A DNA stretch of 6,166 bases, from positions 5,207 through 11,372 of the forward strand of contig MHFC01000027.1 in the NCBI GenBank assembly GCA_001804025.1. The letters are read 5' to 3'. A program made the translations under genes and the position numbers. Below are positions 1-6,166 of the stretch, in pieces (positions within the stretch are counted from its first letter, which is position 1; each line of letters begins with the position of its first letter). The stretch comes from Omnitrophica bacterium GWA2_52_8 (lineage in GTDB: Bacteria > Omnitrophota > Omnitrophia > Omnitrophales > Aquincolibacteriaceae). The notes under the pieces are model-generated. The model was not told where the DNA came from, did not search any database, and was given only the letters and a program-made list of their open reading frames with translations.

Positions 1-1
1 A

Positions 2-577
2 CTGCCCGTGATCGTATTTATGCTCATTGCAAGTTTAGGCGTTCATCTGAATATCGGGCTGCGGCACGTGCTGCCGGTATATCCGTTTCTTTATTTGATG
101 ATCGGGGGTTTTGGCAATGTCGTCAGCCGCATCAAATTCAGAGCGGTTCGATACGCGATGAGCGCGGTGACGGCATGTGCCGTGCTTGGAACGGCATCTT
201 TCAATCTCGCCTGGGCCCCGCATTATCTGGCCTATTTTAACGAGTTTGTCGGCTCCGCTGAAAGCGGGGCAAAAATGGTGCTCGATTCAAATCTCAACTG
301 GGGTCAGGACAACCGCCCTTTAGCGGAGTGGGCCAAATCGAAAAGCATAGAGCATATATTTATCGGTGCCTCAAGGACCAATCCGGAACTTTACGAATCC
401 TTCAGGCTGAAATGGACTTTTATCGCACCCGAAGACATGGCGCGCCCAAAACCCGGCACTTATGCTTTGGACATCGGATTTTATCTGCGCAGGCGGGGAG
501 AAGCGGACTCCTGGTTTGACGGACGCCGGCCCGAAAGGGTTATCGGAAAAACTTATTATGTCTTTTTTGTGAAATAA
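2..577 (+). CDS. GT39-like membrane glycosyltransferase, C-terminal part (5' truncated)
   Basis: The frame is open at the left edge and 191 residues are visible, so the true start lies outside the window; a GTG at position 8 is internal and not a credible start. The fragment opens with a hydrophobic helix, then the motif NIGLRHVLPVYPFLYL (residues 17-32), another hydrophobic stretch near 51-66, and a polar C-terminal domain containing HYLAYFNEFVG (74-84) and DSNLNWGQD (95-103). The RH-LP and DSN-WGQD motifs are typical of large GT-C proteins of the GT39/PMT-like group, which use polyprenyl-phosphate sugars as donors on the outer face of the membrane. The catalytic N-terminal loop with its acidic pair is not in the window, so activity cannot be judged. 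The acceptor and sugar are unknown. The stop lies 5 nt before the next gene, suggesting co-transcription. Confidence 0.8.
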   Translation: MPVIVFMLIASLGVHLNIGLRHVLPVYPFLYLMIGGFGNVVSRIKFRAVRYAMSAVTACAVLGTASFNLAWAPHYLAYFNEFVGSAESGAKMVLDSNLNWGQDNRPLAEWAKSKSIEHIFIGASRTNPELYESFRLKWTFIAPEDMARPKPGTYALDIGFYLRRRGEADSWFDGRRPERVIGKTYYVFFVK

Positions 578-582
578 AAATT

Positions 583-1686
583 ATGACACTGCGAATCGGA
601 ATTGACCTTCAATCCACGGTTGGCCGGAAATCAGGGCTGGGGCATTATGTGGAAAATCTTTACCGGGCTTTATTGCAAGAGATGCCCCAAGGGCTGGAGC
701 TGGTAGCGATTTATCAAGAGCAGCGCAAGGATTTTAATACACTGCAGCGGCTTTGGTGGGAAAATATCACTTTGCCGCGGAATGCAAAAAAGCAAAAAGT
801 GGCATTGCTTCATGTCCCTGCATTTGCTCCGCCGCTTCATTCGTGCGGAAAAGTGGTCGTTACGGTTCATGATGTGATCGGCGCGCTTTTTCCGAATCAA
901 ATGGGGCTTGCAAGCCGCTTGTATTGGGGGAAGTGGCTGCCGTATGCGATTCGCCGCGCGGGCCATATTATTGCGGACTCCCGGCATACGAAACATGATA
1001 TTTGCCGCTTGACGGGTATTCCCAAAGACAGGATCGACGTCATTTACGCCTCCGGACATGAGGGATTCAGCCGCAGCATGACGAAAACAGACATGGAGAG
1101 CGTCAAGGCGCGATATGCGCTGCGCGATAAATATTTCATTTTTGTCGGTACCTTGGAGCCGCGAAAAAATTTAAAGCGCGTCGTGGAGGCCTTTGCGCGG
1201 TTTAAACGGGATGCGCGACATTCCGAGTATCAGTTAATCCTTGTGGGTTCCAAGGGATTTGCGCACGGGCATTATTATCGCGCGCTGTTGAATGAAAGCG
1301 TTCTTAAATCAGGAGATCTGGTTTTTACGGACTACGTGTCGCATCAAGAACTTAACGCGCTGTATTGCGGCGCTGAGGCCCTGGTTTTTGCATCCCTTTA
1401 CGAAGGGTTCGGGATTCCGGTGCTTGAGGCGATGGCGTGCGGGACTCCCGTGATTGCTTCGGACCGAACGTCGGTGCCGGAAGTCGGGGGTGCGGCGGCG
1501 CTTTATGTGAACCCGGAAAACACAGAAGACATTGCCGCTAAAATGCGGGAAATTGCGGGGGGATCCGACTTGCGGGCTGAGCTTGTCGAAAGGGGATTCG
1601 CGCAAATCAAAAAATTCTCATGGCGGGAAACAGCCCAAAGAACCATGCAGGTCTACCATCGCGTCCTGATGAGCGGCAAGAAATGA
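583..1686 (+). CDS. Glycosyltransferase family 4 protein (GT-B fold)
   Basis: A 367-residue protein of normal GT4 length. The N-terminal Rossmann domain starts with [20 protein letters not shown] (residues 4-23), with the glycine-rich GLGHYVENL acceptor-side motif, and has the TVHD segment (H96, D97) common in mannosyltransferase-like GT4 enzymes. The C-terminal domain carries [11 protein letters not shown] (187-197), whose R194 and K195 usually contact the donor phosphates, and [19 protein letters not shown] (273-291) with the EX7E pair E274 and E282. These features predict a retaining enzyme transferring a sugar from a nucleotide donor at the cytosolic face of the membrane, as in O-antigen or exopolysaccharide assembly. 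Sugar specificity cannot be read from sequence. The ATG is 5 nt after the upstream stop with no Shine-Dalgarno sequence, only A/T-rich bases, so translation may be coupled to the upstream gene. No N-terminal signal peptide is evident. Confidence 0.93.
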   Translation: MTLRIGIDLQSTVGRKSGLGHYVENLYRALLQEMPQGLELVAIYQEQRKDFNTLQRLWWENITLPRNAKKQKVALLHVPAFAPPLHSCGKVVVTVHDVIGALFPNQMGLASRLYWGKWLPYAIRRAGHIIADSRHTKHDICRLTGIPKDRIDVIYASGHEGFSRSMTKTDMESVKARYALRDKYFIFVGTLEPRKNLKRVVEAFARFKRDARHSEYQLILVGSKGFAHGHYYRALLNESVLKSGDLVFTDYVSHQELNALYCGAEALVFASLYEGFGIPVLEAMACGTPVIASDRTSVPEVGGAAALYVNPENTEDIAAKMREIAGGSDLRAELVERGFAQIKKFSWRETAQRTMQVYHRVLMSGKK

Positions 1687-1724
1687 TTTACTCGGGTGGA
1701 AAAATAGCTAGAATGGGTCATCCT

Positions 1725-1808
1725 GCGCCGCGTCAACCTTGTTTTGACGGGTACGCGGCACTGTGCGATTGAAATGAACAACCCGTCATTTCAATCTTGA
1801 CGATGCGC
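1725..1808. repeat. Nested inverted-repeat structure, possible small palindromic element
   Basis: Four complementary pairs lie within 84 bp of the intergenic gap. The outer arms are gcgcNNcgtcaa (1725-1736) and ttgacgNNgcgc (1797-1808), matching at 10 of 12 positions. A perfect 11-bp hairpin, gattgaaatga (1767-1777) and tcatttcaatc (1786-1796) with an 8-nt loop, abuts the right outer arm. Also present are gccgcgt/acgcggc (1727-1733 with 1753-1759, caa/ttg pairing inside) and tgacgggt/acccgtca (1745-1752 with 1781-1788). Several of these share bases and cannot form together. It could be a mobile palindromic unit, a structured RNA leader or a protein-binding site. There is no T tract after the main hairpin, so a classic intrinsic terminator is not supported. 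The pairings are read directly from the sequence; function is unknown. Confidence 0.5.
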
Positions 1809-1908
1809 TAGTACTGTGTTTCATTAATTTTTATGAATCGGTACACAGTACAGTACTTGTCTCTTTATAAAAAACATCCTTAATTATTAATGAAACAATG
1901 TACTAGCG
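1806..1908. mobile_element. MITE-like element with 23-bp terminal inverted repeats
   Basis: Bases 1806-1828 and 1886-1908 are inverted repeats matching at 21 of 23 positions; the two mismatches are adjacent, at the tenth and eleventh bases of each arm. The outer part of each arm reads cgctagtac and the inner part tgtttcattaat. The 57-bp centre is A/T-rich and has no coding capacity. Size, A/T richness and terminal repeats fit a miniature inverted-repeat transposable element. A TA lies at the equivalent place in each arm (1809-1810, 1904-1905); if these are the duplicated target, the element would be 1811-1903 and of IS630/Tc1-mariner type, but the inverted repeat continues three bases beyond the TA, which weakens that reading. 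The left arm can also pair internally: gtactgtgt (1811-1819) is complementary to acacagtac (1843-1851). A stand-alone regulatory hairpin is the main alternative. Confidence 0.5.
1842..1871 (+). promoter_or_regulatory. Possible sigma70-type promoter inside the MITE-like element
   Basis: TACACA (1842-1847, 4 of 6 to the -35 consensus) is followed after 18 bp by TATAAA (1866-1871, 5 of 6 to the -10 consensus), in an A/T-rich stretch pointing at the methyltransferase gene. Transcription would begin near 1878, giving a leader of about 50 nt. This is a weak motif match in A/T-rich DNA, where chance matches are frequent, but it lies in the only gap long enough to hold a promoter. Confidence 0.22.
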
Positions 1909-1914
1909 GGTTGC

Positions 1915-1919
1915 GGAGG
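1915..1919 (+). promoter_or_regulatory. Shine-Dalgarno sequence of the methyltransferase gene
   Basis: GGAGG lies just outside the right end of the MITE-like element. It is 5 nt before a TTG (1925) and 11 nt before an ATG (1931), both in frame, so it supports translation starting here but does not settle which codon is used. The frame is closed by a TAG at 1904-1906, so no earlier start is possible. Confidence 0.6.
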
Positions 1920-1930
1920 CGGTCTTGTAT

Positions 1931-2629
1931 ATGGGTATTGAGACGGAAAAAAAGGGTTTTGAAGACATTAAGGCGGAATATAACCATCTGTACGAGACCG
2001 ACGTTATCCGGGATGAAGACCGGGCATACCGTTGGTTTGCCGGGGTTGTTTACAAAGAAACGGTCCCGGCCGCCCGAATTCTTGATATTGCTTGCGGAGC
2101 CGGTTTTTTTTTAAGAGAGCTGGCGGCTGCCAGCCCCGGCGGCAATGTATCGCTGACCGGTATTGATATTTCTGACAAAGCGATTGAGCTTGCCAGAAAA
2201 GAATGCCCCGGTGCCGACTATCGCATTTCGGTTGCAGAGACACTTTGTTTTTCCGACTGCTATTTTGATGCGGTGACTTGTCTCGGAAGTCTCGAACACT
2301 TCATCGATATTCCCAATTCCCTAAAAGAAATGAACCGGGTGATACGGCCCGGGGGGCGCGTTTTCATCCTTGTTCCGAATATGTTTTGGTATAAGGATAT
2401 TTTGGCCGTCCTGCTGAGCGGTGACAAGCGTACCCGCAACCAGACGCATGAAAAATTTGCGACCCGGCGCGACTGGATGCAATTGATCGAAGCATCCGGC
2501 CTCGCCATCCTCAAAACGATCAAATATAACGGGATCGCAAAATCAGCACTCAAGCAGGCCGTAAAAGATTTAGTGGTCCCATTGAATTTGTCCTATCACT
2601 TTTTGTTTGTTTGCACAAAAAAAGATTAA
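1931..2629 (+). CDS. Class I SAM-dependent methyltransferase
   Basis: A 232-residue soluble protein with the Rossmann-like methyltransferase fold. Motif I is ILDIACGAGFFLREL (residues 50-64), the acidic residue that binds the SAM ribose is probably D79 in LTGIDIS, and later strands appear in FDAVTCLGSLEHF and in VIRPGGRVFILVPN, the usual post-motif II/III region. The pattern resembles the Methyltransf_11/UbiE-like group, whose members methylate small molecules, sugars or lipids. Given the neighbours, a sugar or glycan methyl group is a reasonable inference, but specificity is not visible. ATG 1931 was chosen over the in-frame TTG at 1925, which would add two residues and sits closer (5 nt) to the GGAGG. 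It is the first gene after the repeat-rich gap, and its stop is 18 nt before the next start in the same frame. A run of nine T bases lies within the motif I coding region. Confidence 0.88.
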   Translation: MGIETEKKGFEDIKAEYNHLYETDVIRDEDRAYRWFAGVVYKETVPAARILDIACGAGFFLRELAAASPGGNVSLTGIDISDKAIELARKECPGADYRISVAETLCFSDCYFDAVTCLGSLEHFIDIPNSLKEMNRVIRPGGRVFILVPNMFWYKDILAVLLSGDKRTRNQTHEKFATRRDWMQLIEASGLAILKTIKYNGIAKSALKQAVKDLVVPLNLSYHFLFVCTKKD

Positions 2630-2647
2630 ATTATCATCCCTGCCGCA

Positions 2648-3757
2648 ATGATCCATAAGTCCACAAGAAATGCCGGCAAGAAGTTTGCAGGCGGCATCGC
2701 ATTGTCATTGTTATCTCTGGTTCTCGCACTTGCCGTGGCGGAAGGTATTCTGCGGGCCATTCATGGGGTGTCCTCTCCAGCACCGGATTTGCCCGCGCAA
2801 TGGGCCAGAATTCCCGAAGAGTCATGGATTCTCTATGATCCGGAGTTGGGTTGGTTTCATCGCCGGAACCGGAGCGTATTTTTAGAATTGGGGGCTCGCC
2901 GGACTTCTGTGACATTGAATGCGGACGGCGCCAGGTCCCTGCATGATTATAGTCTTGAAAAACCCGCAGGGAAGCGGAGGGTGCTCATTGTCGGAGATAG
3001 CTTTGCCTTTGGTTTTAACGTAAGCGACCGTGACACGGTTGCGGCGCGGCTTGAGGCCGAAAATCCGAACATCGAGGCGATTAATTTTGGTGTCGCCGGA
3101 TACGGCGCGGATCAGATCAGTCTCGCGGCAAAGAAATTTACGGACCGGTATCGCCCCGACCGCGTTATTATTTTCTTATACCCCGATGATTTTTCCAGGT
3201 CATTGCGGGCTTATACCGATGCGGGGCAAGCAAAACCCTACTACGTTGCCGCTCCAAGCGGTGCCTTGTTATTAGAAAATGTACCGGTACCGCCCCGGGA
3301 GGCCGTCAAAGGCCCTCAATTTCCCGATGTCATGCAGCTTGGCCCGATCGAAAAGAACATACGCTTTCTTTATTTGATTCAACTATGCGAAAAAGTGCTG
3401 ATGCGGATGAAAAAAATGTTCGGGCTTGAGGATCCGGATACGACCATTGCCTGGCGTTTGAACCGGCTTATCATAAAAGACCTGTCGGATTTTATGAAAA
3501 GGCGCTCGGTGGATGCGTGGTTTGTGCTGGTTCCTCCCGTCCGGTGGCTTCGCGGATCTGACGAACCGGTCCGGGAGTCATTTAACCGATTTGCGCAGCG
3601 AGAGCAAATCAAAAGTATGGATCTCTATCCGGTGTTTAAACGCTATGCTGAAAATTACAAGCTGACGGATCTCTATATCGAAGGGGACTGGCATTGGTCG
3701 GAATTAGCGCAGAGCCTGATCGCGAAGGAATTAATTCAATGGGGAGCGCTTCAATGA
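2648..3757 (+). CDS. Membrane-anchored SGNH-type hydrolase/acyltransferase-like protein
   Basis: A 369-residue protein with a basic N-terminus followed by one hydrophobic helix (about residues 14-36), predicting a signal anchor with the rest outside the cytoplasmic membrane. The SGNH signature is recognisable: block I is VLIVGDSFAFG with the nucleophile S118, block II is NFGVAGYGADQ, and the C-terminal block is GDWHWSE with D347 and H349 completing a Ser-Asp-His triad. Block III appears as YPDD (D180, D181), where the family normally has an Asn before the Asp. SGNH proteins beside glycosyltransferases commonly add or remove O-acyl groups on polysaccharides, which fits here but is inferred. 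The start has no Shine-Dalgarno sequence; there is no other ATG nearby that would keep the whole anchor. The stop overlaps the next gene by four bases. Esterase versus acyltransferase activity cannot be decided. Confidence 0.82.
   Translation: MIHKSTRNAGKKFAGGIALSLLSLVLALAVAEGILRAIHGVSSPAPDLPAQWARIPEESWILYDPELGWFHRRNRSVFLELGARRTSVTLNADGARSLHDYSLEKPAGKRRVLIVGDSFAFGFNVSDRDTVAARLEAENPNIEAINFGVAGYGADQISLAAKKFTDRYRPDRVIIFLYPDDFSRSLRAYTDAGQAKPYYVAAPSGALLLENVPVPPREAVKGPQFPDVMQLGPIEKNIRFLYLIQLCEKVLMRMKKMFGLEDPDTTIAWRLNRLIIKDLSDFMKRRSVDAWFVLVPPVRWLRGSDEPVRESFNRFAQREQIKSMDLYPVFKRYAENYKLTDLYIEGDWHWSELAQSLIAKELIQWGALQ
3741..3746 (+). promoter_or_regulatory. Shine-Dalgarno sequence deciding the DUF2079 gene start
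   Basis: GGGGAG lies inside the end of the SGNH gene, 7 nt before ATG 3754. It supports that start over the in-frame ATG at 3739 (preceded 9 nt upstream by a weaker GAAGGA) and over a TTG at 3694. Confidence 0.6.
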
Positions 3758-5349
3758 GAAAAAGAACCGCTGTTGTAAATGCCTTCTGGGATCTATTTGT
3801 TGTTGCCGCTTTATGGGCCATTCTCACAGCCGGTCAGCCGCTCCTATCAGGCGCTGTGGAGAGCCTTTTTCATCAAAAGCCATGGGTTCACCGATTGCTG
3901 ATGAGTGCGGTAACGCTTGTATTTTTCGGACTATGCGTCATGCGCTACGGGCGGCGGTCAGCGGGCCGTCCGTTGGAAGAAAGCCTGCTTGAAAAAAGCC
4001 TGAGGCGGCTCAAGCTGACGCCGCGAGGAACCGTTTGGCTGTTGTTTCTGATTTCCGCCGGTCTGGGGATCGTCGGCTCTGTCGTGCGGCATCGTGTGTT
4101 TCACACAAGTTTTGACATGGCCATATTCACCCAGGCTGTGTGGAATACGGTGCACGGAAATTTTTTGTTTTCCTCGATCAAGGGCGGTATCTGTCTGCTT
4201 GGGGACCACTTTAGCCCGGTACTTGCGTTGTTGGCCTTACCCTATGCCCTGTGGACAGATCCGGAATGCCTGCTTGTCATTCAGGCGGTCAGCTCGGCCG
4301 CATGTGTTTTCCCGATTTTTCTCCTGGCCAAGCGTCAGTATGAGCATGCGTGGATACCGGTATTATTTTGTGCGGCGTTTGTTTTGTACTTGCCCGCGCG
4401 CAATGCCGTCCGGTTTGATTTTCATCCCGAGGTGCTGGCGATGCCGCTCCTTTTATGGGCCTTCGACGCTATTGAAACCAGGAAATTGCGGTGGGCGTCA
4501 GCTATGCTCCTTTTATCGCTCGCGGTGAAGGAGAATGCTGCGCTGGTCACATTTGCGCTAGGGTTTTATGGCGCCGTGTTTAAAAAATACCGCCTGTTTG
4601 GCGCCGGCTGGATGGCCGTCTCAGCCCTTTATTTCTTTGCCGTGATCCGTTATGTGATTCCGTATTTTTCTGGCGAAGAGTATTTCTATCTGCGGGGGAA
4701 TTATAATGCGTGGCAGGAAACCGGGGCTGCGTCATTGTTCCGGCATGTATTTCATGTGTCGTCGGCCGCTTATCTTATCAAGATTTTTGCGCCGCTCGCA
4801 TTTCTTAGTTTCCTTGACGGGCCGACTTTCATGCTGACACTGCCGATGCTGGCGCAAAACTTAATTGCGCGCAACCCGATGGCCCGGTCGATTTTTTTTC
4901 AATACACGGCATTATTGACGCCGTTTGTTTTTATTTCGGCAATTTACGGCGGCCGCCGGATTTTAAATCATAAAATCGCAATCTATTACTTTGCCGTTAT
5001 GGTTCTGCTGTTTGCCGGTGTCTCGGAATATTTTGTCATCGCGAACTATGCGGACAAAGCGACTCCTCACATGGGGATTGTGAAGCATGAGCTGAAGAGC
5101 ATCCCGCCGGATGCTTCCGTCCGGACGCATGAATTTCTCGCCTCGCATCTGGCTCATCGAAAGCAAATTCATATCTATGAAAATAATCACCCGCGTGAAG
5201 GCGGTTCGGACAAGGCGCGCACGGCGGACTGCGTCGTGGTTGACAGGCTATTTCTCGGAGAGCGGGAAGATCAGGCCCTTCAAGAGCTGACACAGCAGGG
5301 ATATCGAATCGTTAAGTCGAATGACGGATTAACGGTTTTAACGCGATAA
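3754..5349 (+). CDS. DUF2079 family polytopic membrane protein (GT-C-like)
   Basis: A 531-residue protein with many hydrophobic helices, including about residues 10-27, 45-63, 93-111, 153-170 and several more to about 440, then a polar C-terminal domain of about 90 residues. DUF2079 hallmarks are visible in order: SFDMAIFTQAVWNTVHGNF with D121, LLGDHFSPVLALLALPY with D151 and H152, a Q-A-V segment followed by PIFLLAKR, RFDFHPEVLAMPLL with H224 and E226, and LAVKENAALV with E260. The family is thought to be related to GT-C glycosyltransferases, with acidic and His residues facing the outer side of the membrane; no reaction is established. ATG 3754 forms an ATGA overlap with the SGNH stop and has GGGGAG 7 nt upstream, so translation is probably coupled. 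The two proteins may act on the same extracytoplasmic glycan. Confidence 0.86.
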   Translation: MRKRTAVVNAFWDLFVVAALWAILTAGQPLLSGAVESLFHQKPWVHRLLMSAVTLVFFGLCVMRYGRRSAGRPLEESLLEKSLRRLKLTPRGTVWLLFLISAGLGIVGSVVRHRVFHTSFDMAIFTQAVWNTVHGNFLFSSIKGGICLLGDHFSPVLALLALPYALWTDPECLLVIQAVSSAACVFPIFLLAKRQYEHAWIPVLFCAAFVLYLPARNAVRFDFHPEVLAMPLLLWAFDAIETRKLRWASAMLLLSLAVKENAALVTFALGFYGAVFKKYRLFGAGWMAVSALYFFAVIRYVIPYFSGEEYFYLRGNYNAWQETGAASLFRHVFHVSSAAYLIKIFAPLAFLSFLDGPTFMLTLPMLAQNLIARNPMARSIFFQYTALLTPFVFISAIYGGRRILNHKIAIYYFAVMVLLFAGVSEYFVIANYADKATPHMGIVKHELKSIPPDASVRTHEFLASHLAHRKQIHIYENNHPREGGSDKARTADCVVVDRLFLGEREDQALQELTQQGYRIVKSNDGLTVLTR

Positions 5350-5362
5350 ACGGCAGGATGCG

Positions 5363-6166
5363 ATGAAGTCTCCTTCAAACAGAGGGTTCGCCTTATTTTT
5401 TGGTTTGGCGGGACTGTTGTGCGCCGGTTATTTTTTTTGGCCGCCGGGCCGTGCTTTTTTAAGTCCGCCGATGTTCGCTGTCAATATGGGGGCGGTTCTG
5501 ATGACCGGACTGTCCGCTTATTTGCCCCAACCCTTTCTTGCGGGAATTGGAAATGGGTTAAGCGGCGTTATGCGGCCGTTTTTTACCCAGAAAGTCTTAT
5601 GGAAATGCGCGGTCGCGGGCGGGTGCTTCGTATTGCTCATTTGGATCAATGAGGCGGTTCTTCTTAATTTTTTTAATTCCGCGGATGAGCAATCGTGTTT
5701 TTTCCTGGCGCAATTACTGTCCCGCGGACGGTTTTTGGAAAACGTGCCGGCCTTCGGAGAATTCTTTCAAACGCCGCATATCGGCATGCTCGAGGGAAAA
5801 TGGTTCAGTGTTTATCCGCCGGGATGGCCCTTAATCTGGGCGCTGTTTATAAAATTCGGTCTGAACTGGCATTGGCTCAACCCCTTGCTGGCCGCCGCGG
5901 CCGTCTATCTTTACGCCCAAGTCCTAGAACACTTATATGGAACGGTGACGGCCATTACGGCATGTTTGTTCCTGCTCGCCAGTCCTTTTTTCCTCTTTAA
6001 CTCCGCCGCCTATTATTCTCACCCGTCATGTCTCTTATTTCATGTTATGACCGTTGTTTTCGCGCTTCGGTGGATCGAGACGCGGAAAAACAAATGGGGG
6101 ATCTTGATCGGCCTGTGGGTGGGGTACGGTCTGGCAACGCGATATCTAACCATGGCGGCTTTATTT
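5363..6166 (+). CDS. GT39-like membrane glycosyltransferase, N-terminal part (3' truncated)
   Basis: The frame from ATG 5363 stays open for 268 codons to the right edge. It begins 13 nt after the DUF2079 stop, with AGGA (5355-5358) a short 4 nt upstream. Hydrophobic helices lie near residues 9-25, 37-53 and 84-104. They are followed by a loop with SADEQ, where D108 and E109 sit at the place of the acidic pair that GT39/ArnT-type enzymes use for catalysis. Next come EGKWFSVYPPGWPLIWALF (144-162), the PPGWP motif typical of this group, and helices about 172-190, 195-214 and 222-237, with SPFFLFNSAAYYSHPS between. These features predict an outer-face enzyme using a polyprenyl-phosphate sugar. 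Two N-terminal helices before the DE loop are more than the single one usual in ArnT-like proteins. Sugar and acceptor are unknown. Confidence 0.82.
   Translation, partial: MKSPSNRGFALFFGLAGLLCAGYFFWPPGRAFLSPPMFAVNMGAVLMTGLSAYLPQPFLAGIGNGLSGVMRPFFTQKVLWKCAVAGGCFVLLIWINEAVLLNFFNSADEQSCFFLAQLLSRGRFLENVPAFGEFFQTPHIGMLEGKWFSVYPPGWPLIWALFIKFGLNWHWLNPLLAAAAVYLYAQVLEHLYGTVTAITACLFLLASPFFLFNSAAYYSHPSCLLFHVMTVVFALRWIETRKNKWGILIGLWVGYGLATRYLTMAALF

Noticed and set aside
670..1059. 129-codon minus-strand open frame
   Set aside because: It lies opposite the well-supported GT4 gene, has no recognisable motif and no ribosome site was apparent; the other minus-strand frames fail in the same way.
1767..1800. 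Perfect 11-bp hairpin after the GT4 gene as a rho-independent terminator
   Set aside because: The stem is A/T-rich and is followed by ttgacg, not by a run of T bases.
1890..2114. 74-codon open frame overlapping the methyltransferase start
   Set aside because: It runs out of frame through a clear methyltransferase, is rich in Arg/Lys from shifted codons and resembles no protein family.
3694..3753. Longer DUF2079 protein starting at TTG 3694 or ATG 3739
   Set aside because: ATG 3754 has a better-placed GGGGAG and the typical ATGA overlap; the extra N-terminal residues are polar and lie within the SGNH active-site coding region, with no sign of domain content.
5419..6000. Three short plus-strand open frames (5419-5652, 5649-5834, 5695-6000)
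   Set aside because: All lie in other frames of the open GT39-like reading frame from 5363, which has coherent membrane helices and the PPGWP motif.
5363..6166. Idea that the left- and right-edge GT39-like fragments are one interrupted gene
   Set aside because: Four intact unrelated genes separate them, and the C-terminal part precedes the N-terminal part on the same strand, so they are two separate genes.

Overview
The window is a compact run of six co-directional (+ strand) genes, both end genes incomplete. Five of the six look like envelope glycan functions: two GT-C/GT39-like membrane glycosyltransferases (the C-terminal part of one at the left edge, the N-terminal half of another at the right edge), a cytosolic GT4 glycosyltransferase, a membrane-anchored SGNH-type hydrolase or acyltransferase, and a DUF2079 polytopic membrane protein. 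The sixth is a class I SAM-dependent methyltransferase. No tRNA, rRNA or CRISPR array and no credible minus-strand gene was seen.

Layout: 2-577 end of a GT39-like protein; 583-1686 GT4; 1687-1930 the only real non-coding gap, packed with inverted repeats; 1931-2629 methyltransferase; 2648-3757 SGNH protein; 3754-5349 DUF2079 protein, overlapping the previous stop by four bases; 5363-6166 start of a second GT39-like protein running off the right edge. Gene spacing elsewhere is 5, 18, -4 and 13 nt, so 583 onward reads as one or two operons split by the repeat-rich gap.

The gap holds two abutting structures. The right one (1806-1908) has 23-bp inverted ends matching at 21 of 23 positions and looks like a small non-autonomous insertion (MITE-like) just ahead of the methyltransferase. 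The left one (1725-1808) is a set of nested and partly competing inverted repeats.

Organism: mixed base composition near 50% GC, Gram-negative-style envelope glycan genes, and the combination of DUF2079, GT39-like and SGNH genes suggest an uncultured environmental bacterium, perhaps Omnitrophota, PVC-related or a similar lineage. This is a guess from gene content; no phylogenetic marker is present. A plausible joint role is building and decorating a surface polysaccharide or glycolipid: GT4 adds sugars from nucleotide donors on the cytosolic face, GT-C proteins add sugars from polyprenyl-phosphate donors on the outer face, and the SGNH protein adds or removes acyl groups. The substrate cannot be deduced from the sequence.
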